Below, one piece after another: positions 26,794 to 34,868 of a stretch of DNA of 58,393 nucleotides. The position numbers and the translations under genes were made by a program. The stretch is taken from contig JAJYTC010000007.1 in the NCBI GenBank assembly GCA_021793275.1, forward strand, positions 1-58,393, in the 5' to 3' direction. This stretch comes from Deltaproteobacteria bacterium. Lineage in GTDB: Bacteria > Desulfobacterota > Syntrophobacteria > Syntrophobacterales > Syntrophobacteraceae. Every line of letters starts with the position of its first letter. Within the stretch, counting starts at the first letter, position 1. Below the pieces are notes generated by a model, which did not search any database, was not told the DNA's origin, and saw only the letters and a program-made list of their open reading frames with translations.

Positions 26794-27042
26794 ATGAGCA
26801 AAACAGTCGAAGTCAAAGCCCCTATGTCCGGGGTTTTCTATCGCAAGCCGGCCCCGGATCAACCATCTTTTGTGGAGGTGGGCGACACGGTGAAGAAAAA
26901 ACAGGTTTTGGCCCTGCTCGAGACCATGAAGGTATTCCAGAAGGTCAAAGCGCCGGTGGCGGGCAGGATTGTCGAAATTATCGCGGAAAACGAAACACCG
27001 TTGAAAGATGAAGACCTGATGTTTGTCATCGAAATCTGTTGA
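26794..27042 (+). CDS. Biotin carboxyl carrier protein (biotin/lipoyl attachment domain)
   Basis: An 82-residue stand-alone biotinyl domain: VKAPMSGVFYRKPAPDQPSFVEVGDTV with the thumb-bearing form of AccB, and biotinylation site LLETMKVF (Lys ~50). It carries carboxybiotin between the biotin carboxylase (27101) and the two transferase subunits. The ATG at 26794 has GGGGAG upstream; an in-frame ATG at 26776 precedes that signal and is less likely. This small separate carrier explains why neither the carboxylase nor the transferases of this operon has a biotinyl tail. Confidence 0.9.
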   Translation: MSKTVEVKAPMSGVFYRKPAPDQPSFVEVGDTVKKKQVLALLETMKVFQKVKAPVAGRIVEIIAENETPLKDEDLMFVIEIC

Positions 27043-27100
27043 GCGTCATGCGGGGAGAGGAAAATATGCGGCAACATGAAGAGCAGCAGGACGGACGCCG

Positions 27101-28471
27101 ATGTTATCCAAGATATTGATTGCCAATCGGGGCGAGATCGCTCTAAGGGTCGTGCGCGCCGCCAAAGAACTGGGTTTGGCCACTGTGGCCGTCTATTCCG
27201 AAGCCGATAAAGACAGCCTTCATGTGCGTCATGCCGACGAAAGTGTCTGTATCGGTCCGCCCGGCAGCGCCAAAAGTTATTTGAACGGTGAGGCCATCAT
27301 TGCTGCGGCGAGGCAAACGGGGGCGCAGGCGGTTCATCCCGGCTACGGCTATCTGGCGGAAAACGCACGATTTGCTCGGGACTGTATAAACGCCGGCCTG
27401 GTTTTCATAGGCCCGAGGCCGGAAAATCTGGAGCTTGCCGGGAATAAGATCAAGGCCAAAACACTGATCGAGCCGGCCGGCGTGCCGACGGTTCCATCCA
27501 GCCCGGGCCCTGTGCGTTCACCCGGGGAAGCGGTGGCTTTTGCCAAACAAAGAGGTTACCCGGTCATGATCAAAGCCGCAGCCGGCGGGGGCGGCCGAGG
27601 CATCCGCATCTGCCCGGACGAAAACAGCCTGATGGAAGAATTTGCTGTGGCCGGGGCCGAAGTAAAAGCCGCTTTCGGAGACGACGCCTTGTACGTCGAA
27701 AAATGCCTGGTGAACCCGCGACATATCGAATTTCAGATACTGGCCGATGGATTCGGCAACGTGATCCATCTCGGTGAGCGGGAATGCTCGGTGCAAAGGC
27801 GGTTTCAAAAATTGATCGAGGAAGCCCCTTCGCCGGCCCTCGATCCGGGGCTGCGGGCAGCCATGGGGCAGGCAGCCGTCAAGGCGGCGCGGGCCGTGGA
27901 CTACTTCAACGCCGGAACGGTCGAATTTTTGCTCGATCAGGAGGGTAACTTCTATTTCATAGAAATCAATGCCCGCATCCAGGTTGAACACCCGGTAACA
28001 GAGGTGGTCACCGGCGTGGACCTGGTGAAGGAACAGATCAGGCTGGCCGCCGGAGGCCGGCTCGATTACGGTTTCGAAGACCTGAGGCTAAGGGGCTGGG
28101 CTATCGAGTGCCGAATCAACGCCGAGAACCCCGATTTCAACTTCGCGCCTTGTCCCGGGACCGTCGAGGAGTATCGCCCGCCGGGGGGATTTGGCGTGAG
28201 ATTGGACACCCACCTCTACCAGGGCTACGAACTGCCGATTTATTATGATTCGCTGATGGCCAAGCTCATTGCCTACGATACTACCAGATCCGGAGCGATT
28301 CTGGTCTTGCGAAGAGCCCTGCAGGAATTCATTGTCGAACCGATAAAAACTACCATCCCCTTGTATCTGAAAATCCTCGACGATCCCGCATTTCAGAATG
28401 GAGATATCCATACCGGCTACATCAAAAAGTTCGTTCCGGAGGATGAAGACGACGACGATGATGAGGCTTGA
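27101..28471 (+). CDS. Biotin carboxylase subunit
   Basis: A 456-residue AccC-like biotin carboxylase: MLSKILIANRGEIALRVVRAAKELG, ATP-grasp loop IKAAAGGGGRGIRI, RHIEFQILADGFGNVIHLGERECSVQRRFQKLIEEAPSP, and FIEINARIQVEHPVTEVVTGVD. Length is that of a stand-alone AccC. The last ten residues are almost wholly acidic (EDEDDDDDEA), which is not usual and may mediate subunit contact. It lies 58 bp after the carrier gene and completes the four-gene acyl-CoA carboxylase of this operon. It is distinct from the biotin carboxylase at 13023-14507, which pairs with the OadA-like transferase. Confidence 0.92.
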   Translation: MLSKILIANRGEIALRVVRAAKELGLATVAVYSEADKDSLHVRHADESVCIGPPGSAKSYLNGEAIIAAARQTGAQAVHPGYGYLAENARFARDCINAGLVFIGPRPENLELAGNKIKAKTLIEPAGVPTVPSSPGPVRSPGEAVAFAKQRGYPVMIKAAAGGGGRGIRICPDENSLMEEFAVAGAEVKAAFGDDALYVEKCLVNPRHIEFQILADGFGNVIHLGERECSVQRRFQKLIEEAPSPALDPGLRAAMGQAAVKAARAVDYFNAGTVEFLLDQEGNFYFIEINARIQVEHPVTEVVTGVDLVKEQIRLAAGGRLDYGFEDLRLRGWAIECRINAENPDFNFAPCPGTVEEYRPPGGFGVRLDTHLYQGYELPIYYDSLMAKLIAYDTTRSGAILVLRRALQEFIVEPIKTTIPLYLKILDDPAFQNGDIHTGYIKKFVPEDEDDDDDEA

Positions 28472-28554
28472 GCGCGGGCGGCTACGGGCTGCGCTCGACT
28501 TCACCACCGGAGAAAAGGTCCCAACCTGAACACTTGGATTGATGAGGAGAGAAC

Positions 28555-30141
28555 ATGCTGAGCGATCTGCAAGTGAACCTTATCGGAAGAGTGGCGGTCG
28601 GAGATATTTTTCGCCGCAGAGCCCTGGCAACCCCGAACAAGGAGGCGATAGTAGAGAAAAGAGGTGAAGAGTTCATCAGGCTTACCTTCAAGGAACTCAA
28701 CGACGCCATGAACCGTTTTGCTAGAGCGGCCCGCAGCCTTGGTTTGCAGCAGGGAGACCGGATCGGGCTGCTCGGTCCCAACTCGGTGGAATATCTCATC
28801 GCGCTCTACGGTTGCGCCAAGGGAGGCTTTGTCGCAGTGCCCGTAAACCCCGGACTGTCACCAGGGGGCATACTGTACATCCTGGAGCATGCGGAGGTAA
28901 AAGCCCTCATCGCCGACGACGCACTCCAGCCGATATTCGATGAAATTACTGCGAAAGCCCCTCTGCTGCAACATTGCATCATCATTACCGCTACCCGGCA
29001 ACATGGTCCGGGCGCGCCCTTTATCGACTTTCAAGAGTTTATGCGGGACCAATCGGATGACGAGATCGAAGACGTAATCATAAACGATCGGGATATCTTT
29101 GAAATTCTTTACACCAGCGGCACGACAGCCGATCCCAAGGGGGTAATGGTAACGCATCTGTCCGTTTTTATCATGTCCCTGACGTGCCCTATCGAACTCA
29201 AAATGTCCAGGGACCTTGTGGGAACCACTCTCATGCCGCTCTTTCACTGCGCCCAGCAAACCATTACCACAAGCTATGCCCATATAGGCGCAAAAACGGT
29301 GATCTTCCGAGGCTTCGATCCGACGGTCATGCTGGAGGCGGTGGAAAGAGAAAAGATCGGGATAATCTTCTCTCTTCCGGCCATGTATAGAGCTATGCTC
29401 GATCATCCCCGGCTAAAGGAGTTCGACCTGTCGTCGGCCAAGTGCTGCATCTACGCAATGACCCCCATGGACAAAAGGACCCTGGAGCAGGCCACTAAAG
29501 CTTTTGGCGCCGAATTCGTGCTTGGGACCGGTCAGACCGAATTCTTCCCCGCGTCCAACACCTTTCGCCCCGGGTGGCCGCCAAAGGAGGGCAACTACTG
29601 GGGAGAGTCGGCCGTAACCGTCGATAGCGCCGTCATGGATGAGTCGGGCAGACTGTTACCCAGCGGGCAGACGGGCGAGATCGTCTGGCGCGGTCCGGCC
29701 GTTATGGCCGGTTATCTGAAAAACCGGGAGGCGACGGAGGAGGCTTGCCGGTACGGCTGGCATCATTCGGGCGACATTGGCTATATGGATGAGGACGGTC
29801 TGTTGGTATTTGTAGATAGAAAGAAGGACATGATAAAAACAGGGGGGGAGAATGTATCTTCCCTGAAGGTTGAACGGGTGATTCTAAGTGACCCGCGGGT
29901 TGCGGCGGTTGCGGTAGTGGGGCTGCCTCATGAGCGCTGGGTGGAAGCAGTGACTGCCTTTGTGCAGCCTCGCGACGGCGTGAGCCTTGCGGAAGAGGAT
30001 GTTATCAGTCTGTGCAAGGGCGAACTTGGCAGATTTGAGGTTCCAAAGAAAGTCGTGTTAGTAAATGATTTGCCGCGAACATCGACCGGAAAAATGCAAA
30101 AGCACGTCATCCGTAATATCTATCGGAATCTTTACGCTTAA
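28555..30141 (+). CDS. AMP-forming acyl-CoA synthetase
   Basis: A 528-residue acid-CoA ligase with A3 ILYTSGTTADPKGVMVTH, A5 VLGTGQTEFFP, hinge HHSGDIGYMDEDGLLVFVDRKKDMIKTGGENVSSLKVE, and catalytic-lysine end PRTSTGKMQKHVIRNIY. GAGGAGAG precedes the ATG. It should activate the free acid that enters the acyl-CoA dehydrogenase/carboxylase route. Carriage of a ligase at the end of the operon suggests that the substrate enters as an acid from outside or from an aldehyde oxidation step. Chain and branching preference cannot be read from the sequence. Confidence 0.9.
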   Translation: MLSDLQVNLIGRVAVGDIFRRRALATPNKEAIVEKRGEEFIRLTFKELNDAMNRFARAARSLGLQQGDRIGLLGPNSVEYLIALYGCAKGGFVAVPVNPGLSPGGILYILEHAEVKALIADDALQPIFDEITAKAPLLQHCIIITATRQHGPGAPFIDFQEFMRDQSDDEIEDVIINDRDIFEILYTSGTTADPKGVMVTHLSVFIMSLTCPIELKMSRDLVGTTLMPLFHCAQQTITTSYAHIGAKTVIFRGFDPTVMLEAVEREKIGIIFSLPAMYRAMLDHPRLKEFDLSSAKCCIYAMTPMDKRTLEQATKAFGAEFVLGTGQTEFFPASNTFRPGWPPKEGNYWGESAVTVDSAVMDESGRLLPSGQTGEIVWRGPAVMAGYLKNREATEEACRYGWHHSGDIGYMDEDGLLVFVDRKKDMIKTGGENVSSLKVERVILSDPRVAAVAVVGLPHERWVEAVTAFVQPRDGVSLAEEDVISLCKGELGRFEVPKKVVLVNDLPRTSTGKMQKHVIRNIYRNLYA

Positions 30142-30201
30142 CGGGTACCCGCGTTATCCGTTTTTCGCCGGCGCGGAAAGTATCGGAGAAAGGAACCTAC
30201 G

Positions 30202-30972
30202 GTGGTTGGACGCAACATATCGATTAAACATAACGGCGCTGCATGTACGATAGAGATGAACAATCCGGGGAAGATGAACGCCCTCACCGGTGAGGTAATC
30301 GGGGAACTTCAGGCGGCCCTTACGGATATCTCCGCGGACAGGGAAACCAGGGTGGTCGTTCTACAGGGCGCGGGAGGCAATTTTTGTTCGGGCGCCGATC
30401 TCGCTTTTCTTGGTGCGAATTGCACTCCGCAGGATTCTTACCGCGTGATGGAGCGTGTCGGCGGATTGATCAAGTCCATGCGCGAACTTCCTCAGCCCGT
30501 CATATGCAAGGTGCGAGGGGTTGCCTATGGGGGCGGCGCCAACCTGGCCCTGTCCGGCGACTTCGTGATTGCCGCTCATGGGGCCCGGATTTGCGAGGTC
30601 TTTGTCAACGTCGGCCTGACCCTGGATTGTGGAGGGACCTATTTGCTTCCGCGGCTGATCGGCATGATGCAGGCAAGGGCGCTTGCCCTGCTGGGAGAGG
30701 AATTGGACGGGAAAACGGCGGCCGCCATGGGCCTTATTTATAAGTGCTGCCCCGATGAAGAACTCGATAGAGAAGTCGATTCGCTTGCCGCGATCCTGAG
30801 CCGGAAACCCCGTTCGGCCCTGGCGACGATTAAGAAGGGGTTGAACAGGAGCTTCGACATGACACTCGATGAGGCCCTCGACTGGGAAGCCTCCTATCAG
30901 AGCCTGCTGTTGCAGGGGGCGGAACATAAGCAGGCGCTGGCGGCATTGCTGGAGTCGAAAAAGAAAAAGTGA
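30202..30972 (+). CDS. Enoyl-CoA isomerase/hydratase family protein, PaaG-like
   Basis: A 256-residue crotonase-fold protein. Both hydratase glutamates are absent (GGGANLALSGD and CEVFVNVG). Instead it has GLTLDCGGTYLLPRLIG, close to the GL-x-PD-x-GG motif of PaaG-type isomerases where Asp is the acid-base. It is therefore more likely an enoyl-CoA double-bond isomerase than a hydratase. It starts with GTG at 30202, with GAGAAAGGAA before it. Last gene of the sigma-54 operon; it may move a double bond to the position required by the dehydrogenase or carboxylase. Confidence 0.82.
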   Translation: MVGRNISIKHNGAACTIEMNNPGKMNALTGEVIGELQAALTDISADRETRVVVLQGAGGNFCSGADLAFLGANCTPQDSYRVMERVGGLIKSMRELPQPVICKVRGVAYGGGANLALSGDFVIAAHGARICEVFVNVGLTLDCGGTYLLPRLIGMMQARALALLGEELDGKTAAAMGLIYKCCPDEELDREVDSLAAILSRKPRSALATIKKGLNRSFDMTLDEALDWEASYQSLLLQGAEHKQALAALLESKKKK

Positions 30973-31040
30973 GGGCGGCGAGCAGCAAAAAATCCATACC
31001 TGACCTGAAATTGTATAATCGATGCGCCCGGGCATAATAA

Positions 31041-31090
31041 AGTTAAAGTAGGTTCATGATTTAACCGATATGTTCGCCAGGACTTTAACT
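31041..31090 (+). other. Inverted repeat / structured leader
   Basis: AGTTAAAGT (31041-31049) is matched by its inverse ACTTTAACT (31082-31090), and between them GGTT and AACC can pair. A TATAAT string lies at 31014-31019. The arrangement could be a leader RNA structure or a two-site operator for the small reading frame at 31110. No known riboswitch class was recognised. The part from 30973 to 31040 shows nothing else. Confidence 0.35.
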
Positions 31091-31109
31091 TCAACCCGGG
31101 AGAGGAACC

Positions 31110-31367
31110 ATGGACATCATCATAGGAGAAAGCCCCCGAATAGGGCCATCGGACCAGTACATGCGGGAGGAAGACGGACCTTTTTCGATGGAGGCGGGTT
31201 TTTTGGAAATAAAGGAAAGAAAGGAGCAGGGCGATTCGGACAGGCGGCCTCGCGGTCGTGTTCTCTCCGTTCTGATTCCCGAGGGCCAAAGAATTCCGCG
31301 CGGCCTCGAATCCGGCGAATACCGAATTCTCCTCCGTTTCATACCTCGCCGCCAGGCAAGGTTTTAG
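31110..31367 (+). CDS. Small hypothetical protein
   Basis: An 85-residue reading frame with a good ribosome-binding site (GAGAGG, four bases before ATG). The product is highly charged (runs such as EIKERKEQGDSDRRPRGR), has no membrane segment, and matches no family I know. Its stop overlaps the end of the convergent DUF362 gene by four bases. A structured leader with a TATAAT string lies upstream, which favours expression, but the frame could be chance. An overlapping frame on the other strand is less convincing. Confidence 0.35.
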   Translation: MDIIIGESPRIGPSDQYMREEDGPFSMEAGFLEIKERKEQGDSDRRPRGRVLSVLIPEGQRIPRGLESGEYRILLRFIPRRQARF

Positions 31368-32554
31368 GCGGACCTTTCTCCGGCGCCGATTCCCAACAGC
31401 CTGTGCATGAGGCTTCGCCGAAGTTCGACGGCGCCCTCGGGGCAGAGTTCGTGGCAGCAGTAACAGCGGATGCATTGTTTGTCGTCTATGAATGCGGCCC
31501 TGCGCTTGGTGTCGAGGATCGTAATCGCGCCCGCCGGGCATGAATCCCGGCAAATACCGCATGCGACACATTTTTTCCCCCTCACCCTGGGCGCTTGTGA
31601 AAGCCAGTCCTTTAAATACGGCCCGAGCGGCTTTTGCCACCAGGTAAGATGTTCCCTTATACCCAGCTCTTCAATGGTTGCCGGAAGCCTGTAGCCGGGA
31701 ACACGGATTTTCGATATCTCTGCGCCTACCAGCTCGACTTCTTCGATACAGGAAGGGGTAATTCCCCGCTTGGCCGCCGCAATGAGCAGCGGGTTTTGCT
31801 CCCGCCGAAGACCGATGATCTCGCTTGCGACAATATCCAGGGCCAACGGATTTACCGACCCCAGCAGCAGACCGACATGACGGGGAAAGCCGGCGACACC
31901 GGGACCGTCTCCCTCCATACCAACCACGGCGTCCATAATGGAGAGCCTGGGCGAAACATATTCGGCCAGGTCGAGCAGCATATCCGCAAACTGCGCCTTA
32001 TCGTGGAGCTTGGCGTGATAACCGGGTTTGGAAAGGCCGGGGATGACTCCGAAATTATTTTTGACCGCTCCGGTAATGCTCATAAGCGTATGGGTCTTGA
32101 GCTTGCACAGCCCGAGTACACCGTCCGCCGTCGTTACAGGATTTATCACCTCGAAGTGTTTGATCAATTTTCCCCGGGGGAAGGAGACCGCCACGCAGGT
32201 CGTGTCGAAATTGAGCTCAGCCCCGGAAGCTTCGGCTGCCTCGAGCATTCCGGACTTTCGGTAAAGGGTGTTGAGCGTTTTTGAATTGTACTTGTAGCCG
32301 GCGCCGGGGCTATCAGCGATAATCGGCAACGCTCCTTCCCCTTTGACCATTCGCGCTGCTGCGGCCACAATCCGGGGATGAGTGGTCACCGCCTGGTCGG
32401 GAATTGCGGCTTGGAGCAGGTTGGCCTTGAGCACGATTTTTTCTCCGGCTTTGACAAACCGGTCTATGCCGCCCATCATGGAAAAAAGGAGCTGCATCTT
32501 TTCATCGGCATGGTCGTAATCGGGACAACTCACAATGTATACCCGGCAGTCCAT
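31364..32554 (-). CDS. DUF362 domain protein with two C-terminal [4Fe-4S] clusters
   Basis: A 396-residue iron-sulfur protein. The N-terminal ~290 residues are DUF362 (VKAGEKIVLKANLLQAAIPDQAVTTHPRIVAAAARMVK, DAVVGMEGDGPGVAGFPRHVG). The C-terminus carries two ferredoxin motifs, CVACGICRDSCPAGAI and CIRCYCCHELCPEGAV. Such proteins are frequent in anaerobes; their reaction is not settled, but the clusters imply electron transfer in the cytosol. It is divergent from hisB across 131 bp. The link to histidine synthesis is probably only positional. Confidence 0.88.
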   Translation of the reverse strand: MDCRVYIVSCPDYDHADEKMQLLFSMMGGIDRFVKAGEKIVLKANLLQAAIPDQAVTTHPRIVAAAARMVKGEGALPIIADSPGAGYKYNSKTLNTLYRKSGMLEAAEASGAELNFDTTCVAVSFPRGKLIKHFEVINPVTTADGVLGLCKLKTHTLMSITGAVKNNFGVIPGLSKPGYHAKLHDKAQFADMLLDLAEYVSPRLSIMDAVVGMEGDGPGVAGFPRHVGLLLGSVNPLALDIVASEIIGLRREQNPLLIAAAKRGITPSCIEEVELVGAEISKIRVPGYRLPATIEELGIREHLTWWQKPLGPYLKDWLSQAPRVRGKKCVACGICRDSCPAGAITILDTKRRAAFIDDKQCIRCYCCHELCPEGAVELRRSLMHRLLGIGAGERSA

Positions 32555-32685
32555 TAATATTCTCCACTAATCCCTTGAATTTTCCCGGACAGCATGTATT
32601 GTGGCCAATGGGGCGCCAAGAATCGGTAAATGGCTTGGAGGTCCCCGGAGTTGCTCGATTCCTTAATTCCCGCGCGAGGACCGTT

Positions 32686-33279
32686 ATGGCTGGTAGACGA
32701 ACAGGCGATGTGGAAAGAACCACCGGGGAAACCCGGGTTTCCGTAGAGATTTGTCTCGATGGGACCGGCTCCGCCGATCTTGAGACCGGGGTCCCCTTTC
32801 TCGATCATATGCTGACGCTTTTTGCAGTTCACGGCCTTTTTGACCTCAAGGTCAAGGCAAAGGGCGATCTGGAAGTAGACGCCCATCATACGGTCGAAGA
32901 CATCGGAATATCCATGGGCCTGGCGCTGTCCAAAGCGCTTGGCGACCGGAAAGGCATAACCCGCTACGGGCATTTCACGGTCCCCATGGATGAAGCGCTT
33001 GCTTGCGTAACCCTTGATCTGTCCAACCGCCCGTTCTTCGTCTATAACACTCCGCCCATGGCGGAGCGGACCGGGGAATTTGAAACCCAGCTTGTGCCCG
33101 AGTTTTTCAGGGCCTTTTGCCAGCACGGCGGGGTCACCCTGCATATCCGGGTTTTGTACGGCGCCAATACGCATCACATGATCGAGGCAATTTTCAAGGC
33201 ATTCGGGCGCGCGCTTTCAGCAGCCGTGTCACTCGACCCCCGGCGAAGCGGAATACCTTCATCCAAGGGGACGCTTTAG
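32686..33279 (+). CDS. hisB: Imidazoleglycerol-phosphate dehydratase
   Basis: A 197-residue HisB, the usual size of the monofunctional bacterial enzyme. It dehydrates imidazole glycerol phosphate in histidine synthesis. The two metal-binding half-sites are seen as DAHHTVEDIG and GANTHHMIEAIFKAFGRAL, and FLDHMLTLFAVHG is near the start. The ATG at 32686 follows GAGGA; the frame stays open upstream to 32575 without conserved sequence. No other his gene is near, so the histidine genes of this organism are at least partly scattered. Confidence 0.95.
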   Translation: MAGRRTGDVERTTGETRVSVEICLDGTGSADLETGVPFLDHMLTLFAVHGLFDLKVKAKGDLEVDAHHTVEDIGISMGLALSKALGDRKGITRYGHFTVPMDEALACVTLDLSNRPFFVYNTPPMAERTGEFETQLVPEFFRAFCQHGGVTLHIRVLYGANTHHMIEAIFKAFGRALSAAVSLDPRRSGIPSSKGTL

Positions 33280-33292
33280 GCTCGCCTTCGCG

Positions 33293-33560
33293 TTAACGAC
33301 TTCCGTACACATCGCTCCTGTGGCCGACTTTTACCACGAGGACGAGTAGCTGTTCATCTTCCAGCTTGGCCAAAATCCGATAGTCTCCAACGCGATATCG
33401 CCAAAAGTCGCGAAGTTCTCCTTTGAGTGGTCCGCCAATGGCCCTGGGGATCCGGAGCGACGCGATCGCGGAGATAGAGATCAATGCGCCGGGCGTTTTG
33501 AGGATCAATTCTACCAAGGTCCTTTTCGGCCTGTGGAGTAAAATTAATCCGCCAAGCCAA
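33293..33560 (-). pseudogene. RelE/ParE-type toxin broken by frameshift
   Basis: Two overlapping minus-strand frames each hold half of a RelE-type toxin. The upstream one reads AWRINFTPQAEKDLGRIDPQNARR...LRDRVAPDP, and the other continues AIGGPLKGELRDFWRYRVGDYRILAKLEDEQLLVLVVKVGHRSDVY. The switch falls near 33445-33455, where several bases seem lost compared with the family pattern (R-V-A-x-L-D-D-P-R-x-I-G). A probable TTG start lies at 33560 inside the antitoxin end. The toxin should be inactive unless the shift is a sequencing error. Confidence 0.75.
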
Positions 33561-33777
33561 GCCTACGCTCCACTTCTTCAAGCGGGACAGGTTTTTCGCC
33601 GCTCTTCAGGAATTCCTCGTAGGCGGTTTCAGCCAGGTAAGCGTCTTCGAGGTCCTCGATGGACCGCTCAAGCGCCTCCCGGATAAAATAGCTTTTGGTT
33701 CTTTTGGTGGCCCGGGAAAGAAGTGCCAATCGCCGCGCCAGATCTTCCGGAAGCCTTACCGTATGCGTGTTTGGCAT
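33544..33777 (-). CDS. RelB/CopG-type antitoxin
   Basis: A 77-residue antitoxin: an N-terminal ribbon-helix-helix (HTVRLPEDLARRLALLSRATKRTKSYFIREALERSIEDLED) and a charged toxin-binding tail (ETAYEEFLKSGEKPVPLEEVERRLGLAD). The ATG at 33777 has GAGAGG seven bases before it. It overlaps the start of a frameshifted RelE toxin and has a small inverted-repeat operator just upstream. It looks intact although its toxin is not. Confidence 0.82.
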   Translation of the reverse strand: MPNTHTVRLPEDLARRLALLSRATKRTKSYFIREALERSIEDLEDAYLAETAYEEFLKSGEKPVPLEEVERRLGLAD

Positions 33778-33795
33778 GTGCATCCTCTCATATTG

Positions 33796-33808
33796 ATTGT
33801 AATACAAT
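33796..33808. promoter_or_regulatory. Probable antitoxin operator
   Basis: ATTGTA-A-TACAAT is a perfect inverted repeat with one central base, 19 bp upstream of the antitoxin start. RHH antitoxins bind such short palindromes to repress their own operon. Confidence 0.5.
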
Positions 33809-33946
33809 TTATACAGACTTTCGCGTACAATCAATGAGCAATAGCGCATGTCCTTTCATGTGAGATAGACGGCGCCGCCACGCATGAGGCAGATAGTGGA
33901 AGTTCCCGCCCGTGCGGGTTCCGCAACCGAGTTTAGCGGGGGCGGC

Positions 33947-34843
33947 TCACTGCTGCCCGTGCACCTCCACTACCTTCGTATTTCTCAAACCCCCGGCATT
34001 CATTTGCACCTGCTCCGTGTAGGCGGTGCTCCTGGTGGAGGGGGACGTCACAACCAGATAGCCCGAATTGGGCAGAAGGCGGATCGACGTTCTGTAACCC
34101 TCGGCGGCCAGTTTATTTCGCAGCGATTGAGCCTGCCCGAAATTTCTGAAGACCGATCCCACCTGGACCACATACCTTCCACTCGGTCTTGCGCTAACGG
34201 CAGGCTCCGCGGACTGCGGGGTCCCTGGCTTAGGGGCCGGTTTTGCAGAAAAAGCGGTCTTTTTCCGGTGCATCCTTCGGCCGGAGTTCGTCACGGTATT
34301 GGCGTGCAGATTTTCGGACCCGGCTGCAGCGCCTCCGGAACGATTCGCCTTTTGGGGGAAAAGGACTTTGCGGGCCGTCTGCGGCGTTTGGGCCGGTTGG
34401 GCCGGAGCTGACGCTTTTTCGGAGGCAGCCGGCGGCGCATTTATCGTTCCCGGCTGAGATGCTTCCTGCTGAGCGGCCACGCCTTTTGCGGCCGGTTCCG
34501 GCGCGGGAAGCGCCTGTGGAGGATTAACTGCCTCGGGGCTCGTTGACGCTGCGGGAATGGTTGCCCCGGCAGACTGAGGCGTTGTTGTCGCAGTCGCCGA
34601 TTGATTGAGATTCTCAGGGGCCGGTTGCTGCTGCACCTGTTTCGGCAATTTCTTCGTAATGGCGCCGCGCTCCGGAACCGGCCTGTTCCTGGTCTCTTCC
34701 CTGCTTTTGTCCCTTAAAAGATAGGGCGTTATGACAACAAGAAAAATGAGACCGATTGCCGAAAATACCAAATACTTCAGATAGGGGGCGCCGCCTTTTT
34801 GAGGTTTCCGGCGATTTCTCTGCACAACAAGTTTTTTTGCCAT
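33947..34843 (-). CDS. Membrane-anchored SPOR-domain protein
   Basis: A 298-residue bitopic inner-membrane protein. A short basic cytoplasmic N-terminus (MAKKLVVQRNRRKPQKGG) precedes one membrane segment at residues ~22-43 (YLVFSAIGLIFLVVITPYLL). A long Ala/Pro/Gln-rich periplasmic linker (~50-215) leads to a C-terminal SPOR domain (GRYVVQVGSVFRNFGQAQSLRNKLAAEGYRTSI, ~residue 222 to the end). SPOR domains bind denuded glycan at division sites, so a role at the septum (FtsN/DedD-like) is likely. It follows the aminotransferase gene by 25 bp. The 97 bp between it and the antitoxin gene hold only a small CCCGC/GCGGG hairpin. Confidence 0.88.
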   Translation of the reverse strand: MAKKLVVQRNRRKPQKGGAPYLKYLVFSAIGLIFLVVITPYLLRDKSREETRNRPVPERGAITKKLPKQVQQQPAPENLNQSATATTTPQSAGATIPAASTSPEAVNPPQALPAPEPAAKGVAAQQEASQPGTINAPPAASEKASAPAQPAQTPQTARKVLFPQKANRSGGAAAGSENLHANTVTNSGRRMHRKKTAFSAKPAPKPGTPQSAEPAVSARPSGRYVVQVGSVFRNFGQAQSLRNKLAAEGYRTSIRLLPNSGYLVVTSPSTRSTAYTEQVQMNAGGLRNTKVVEVHGQQ

Positions 34844-34868
34844 CTTTGCCCCTCCCTATAGTCTAGCT

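Noticed and set aside
31091-31342. An 83-residue minus-strand frame overlapping the small gene at 31110
   Set aside because: No ribosome-binding site and no family match; the plus-strand frame has the better start signal.
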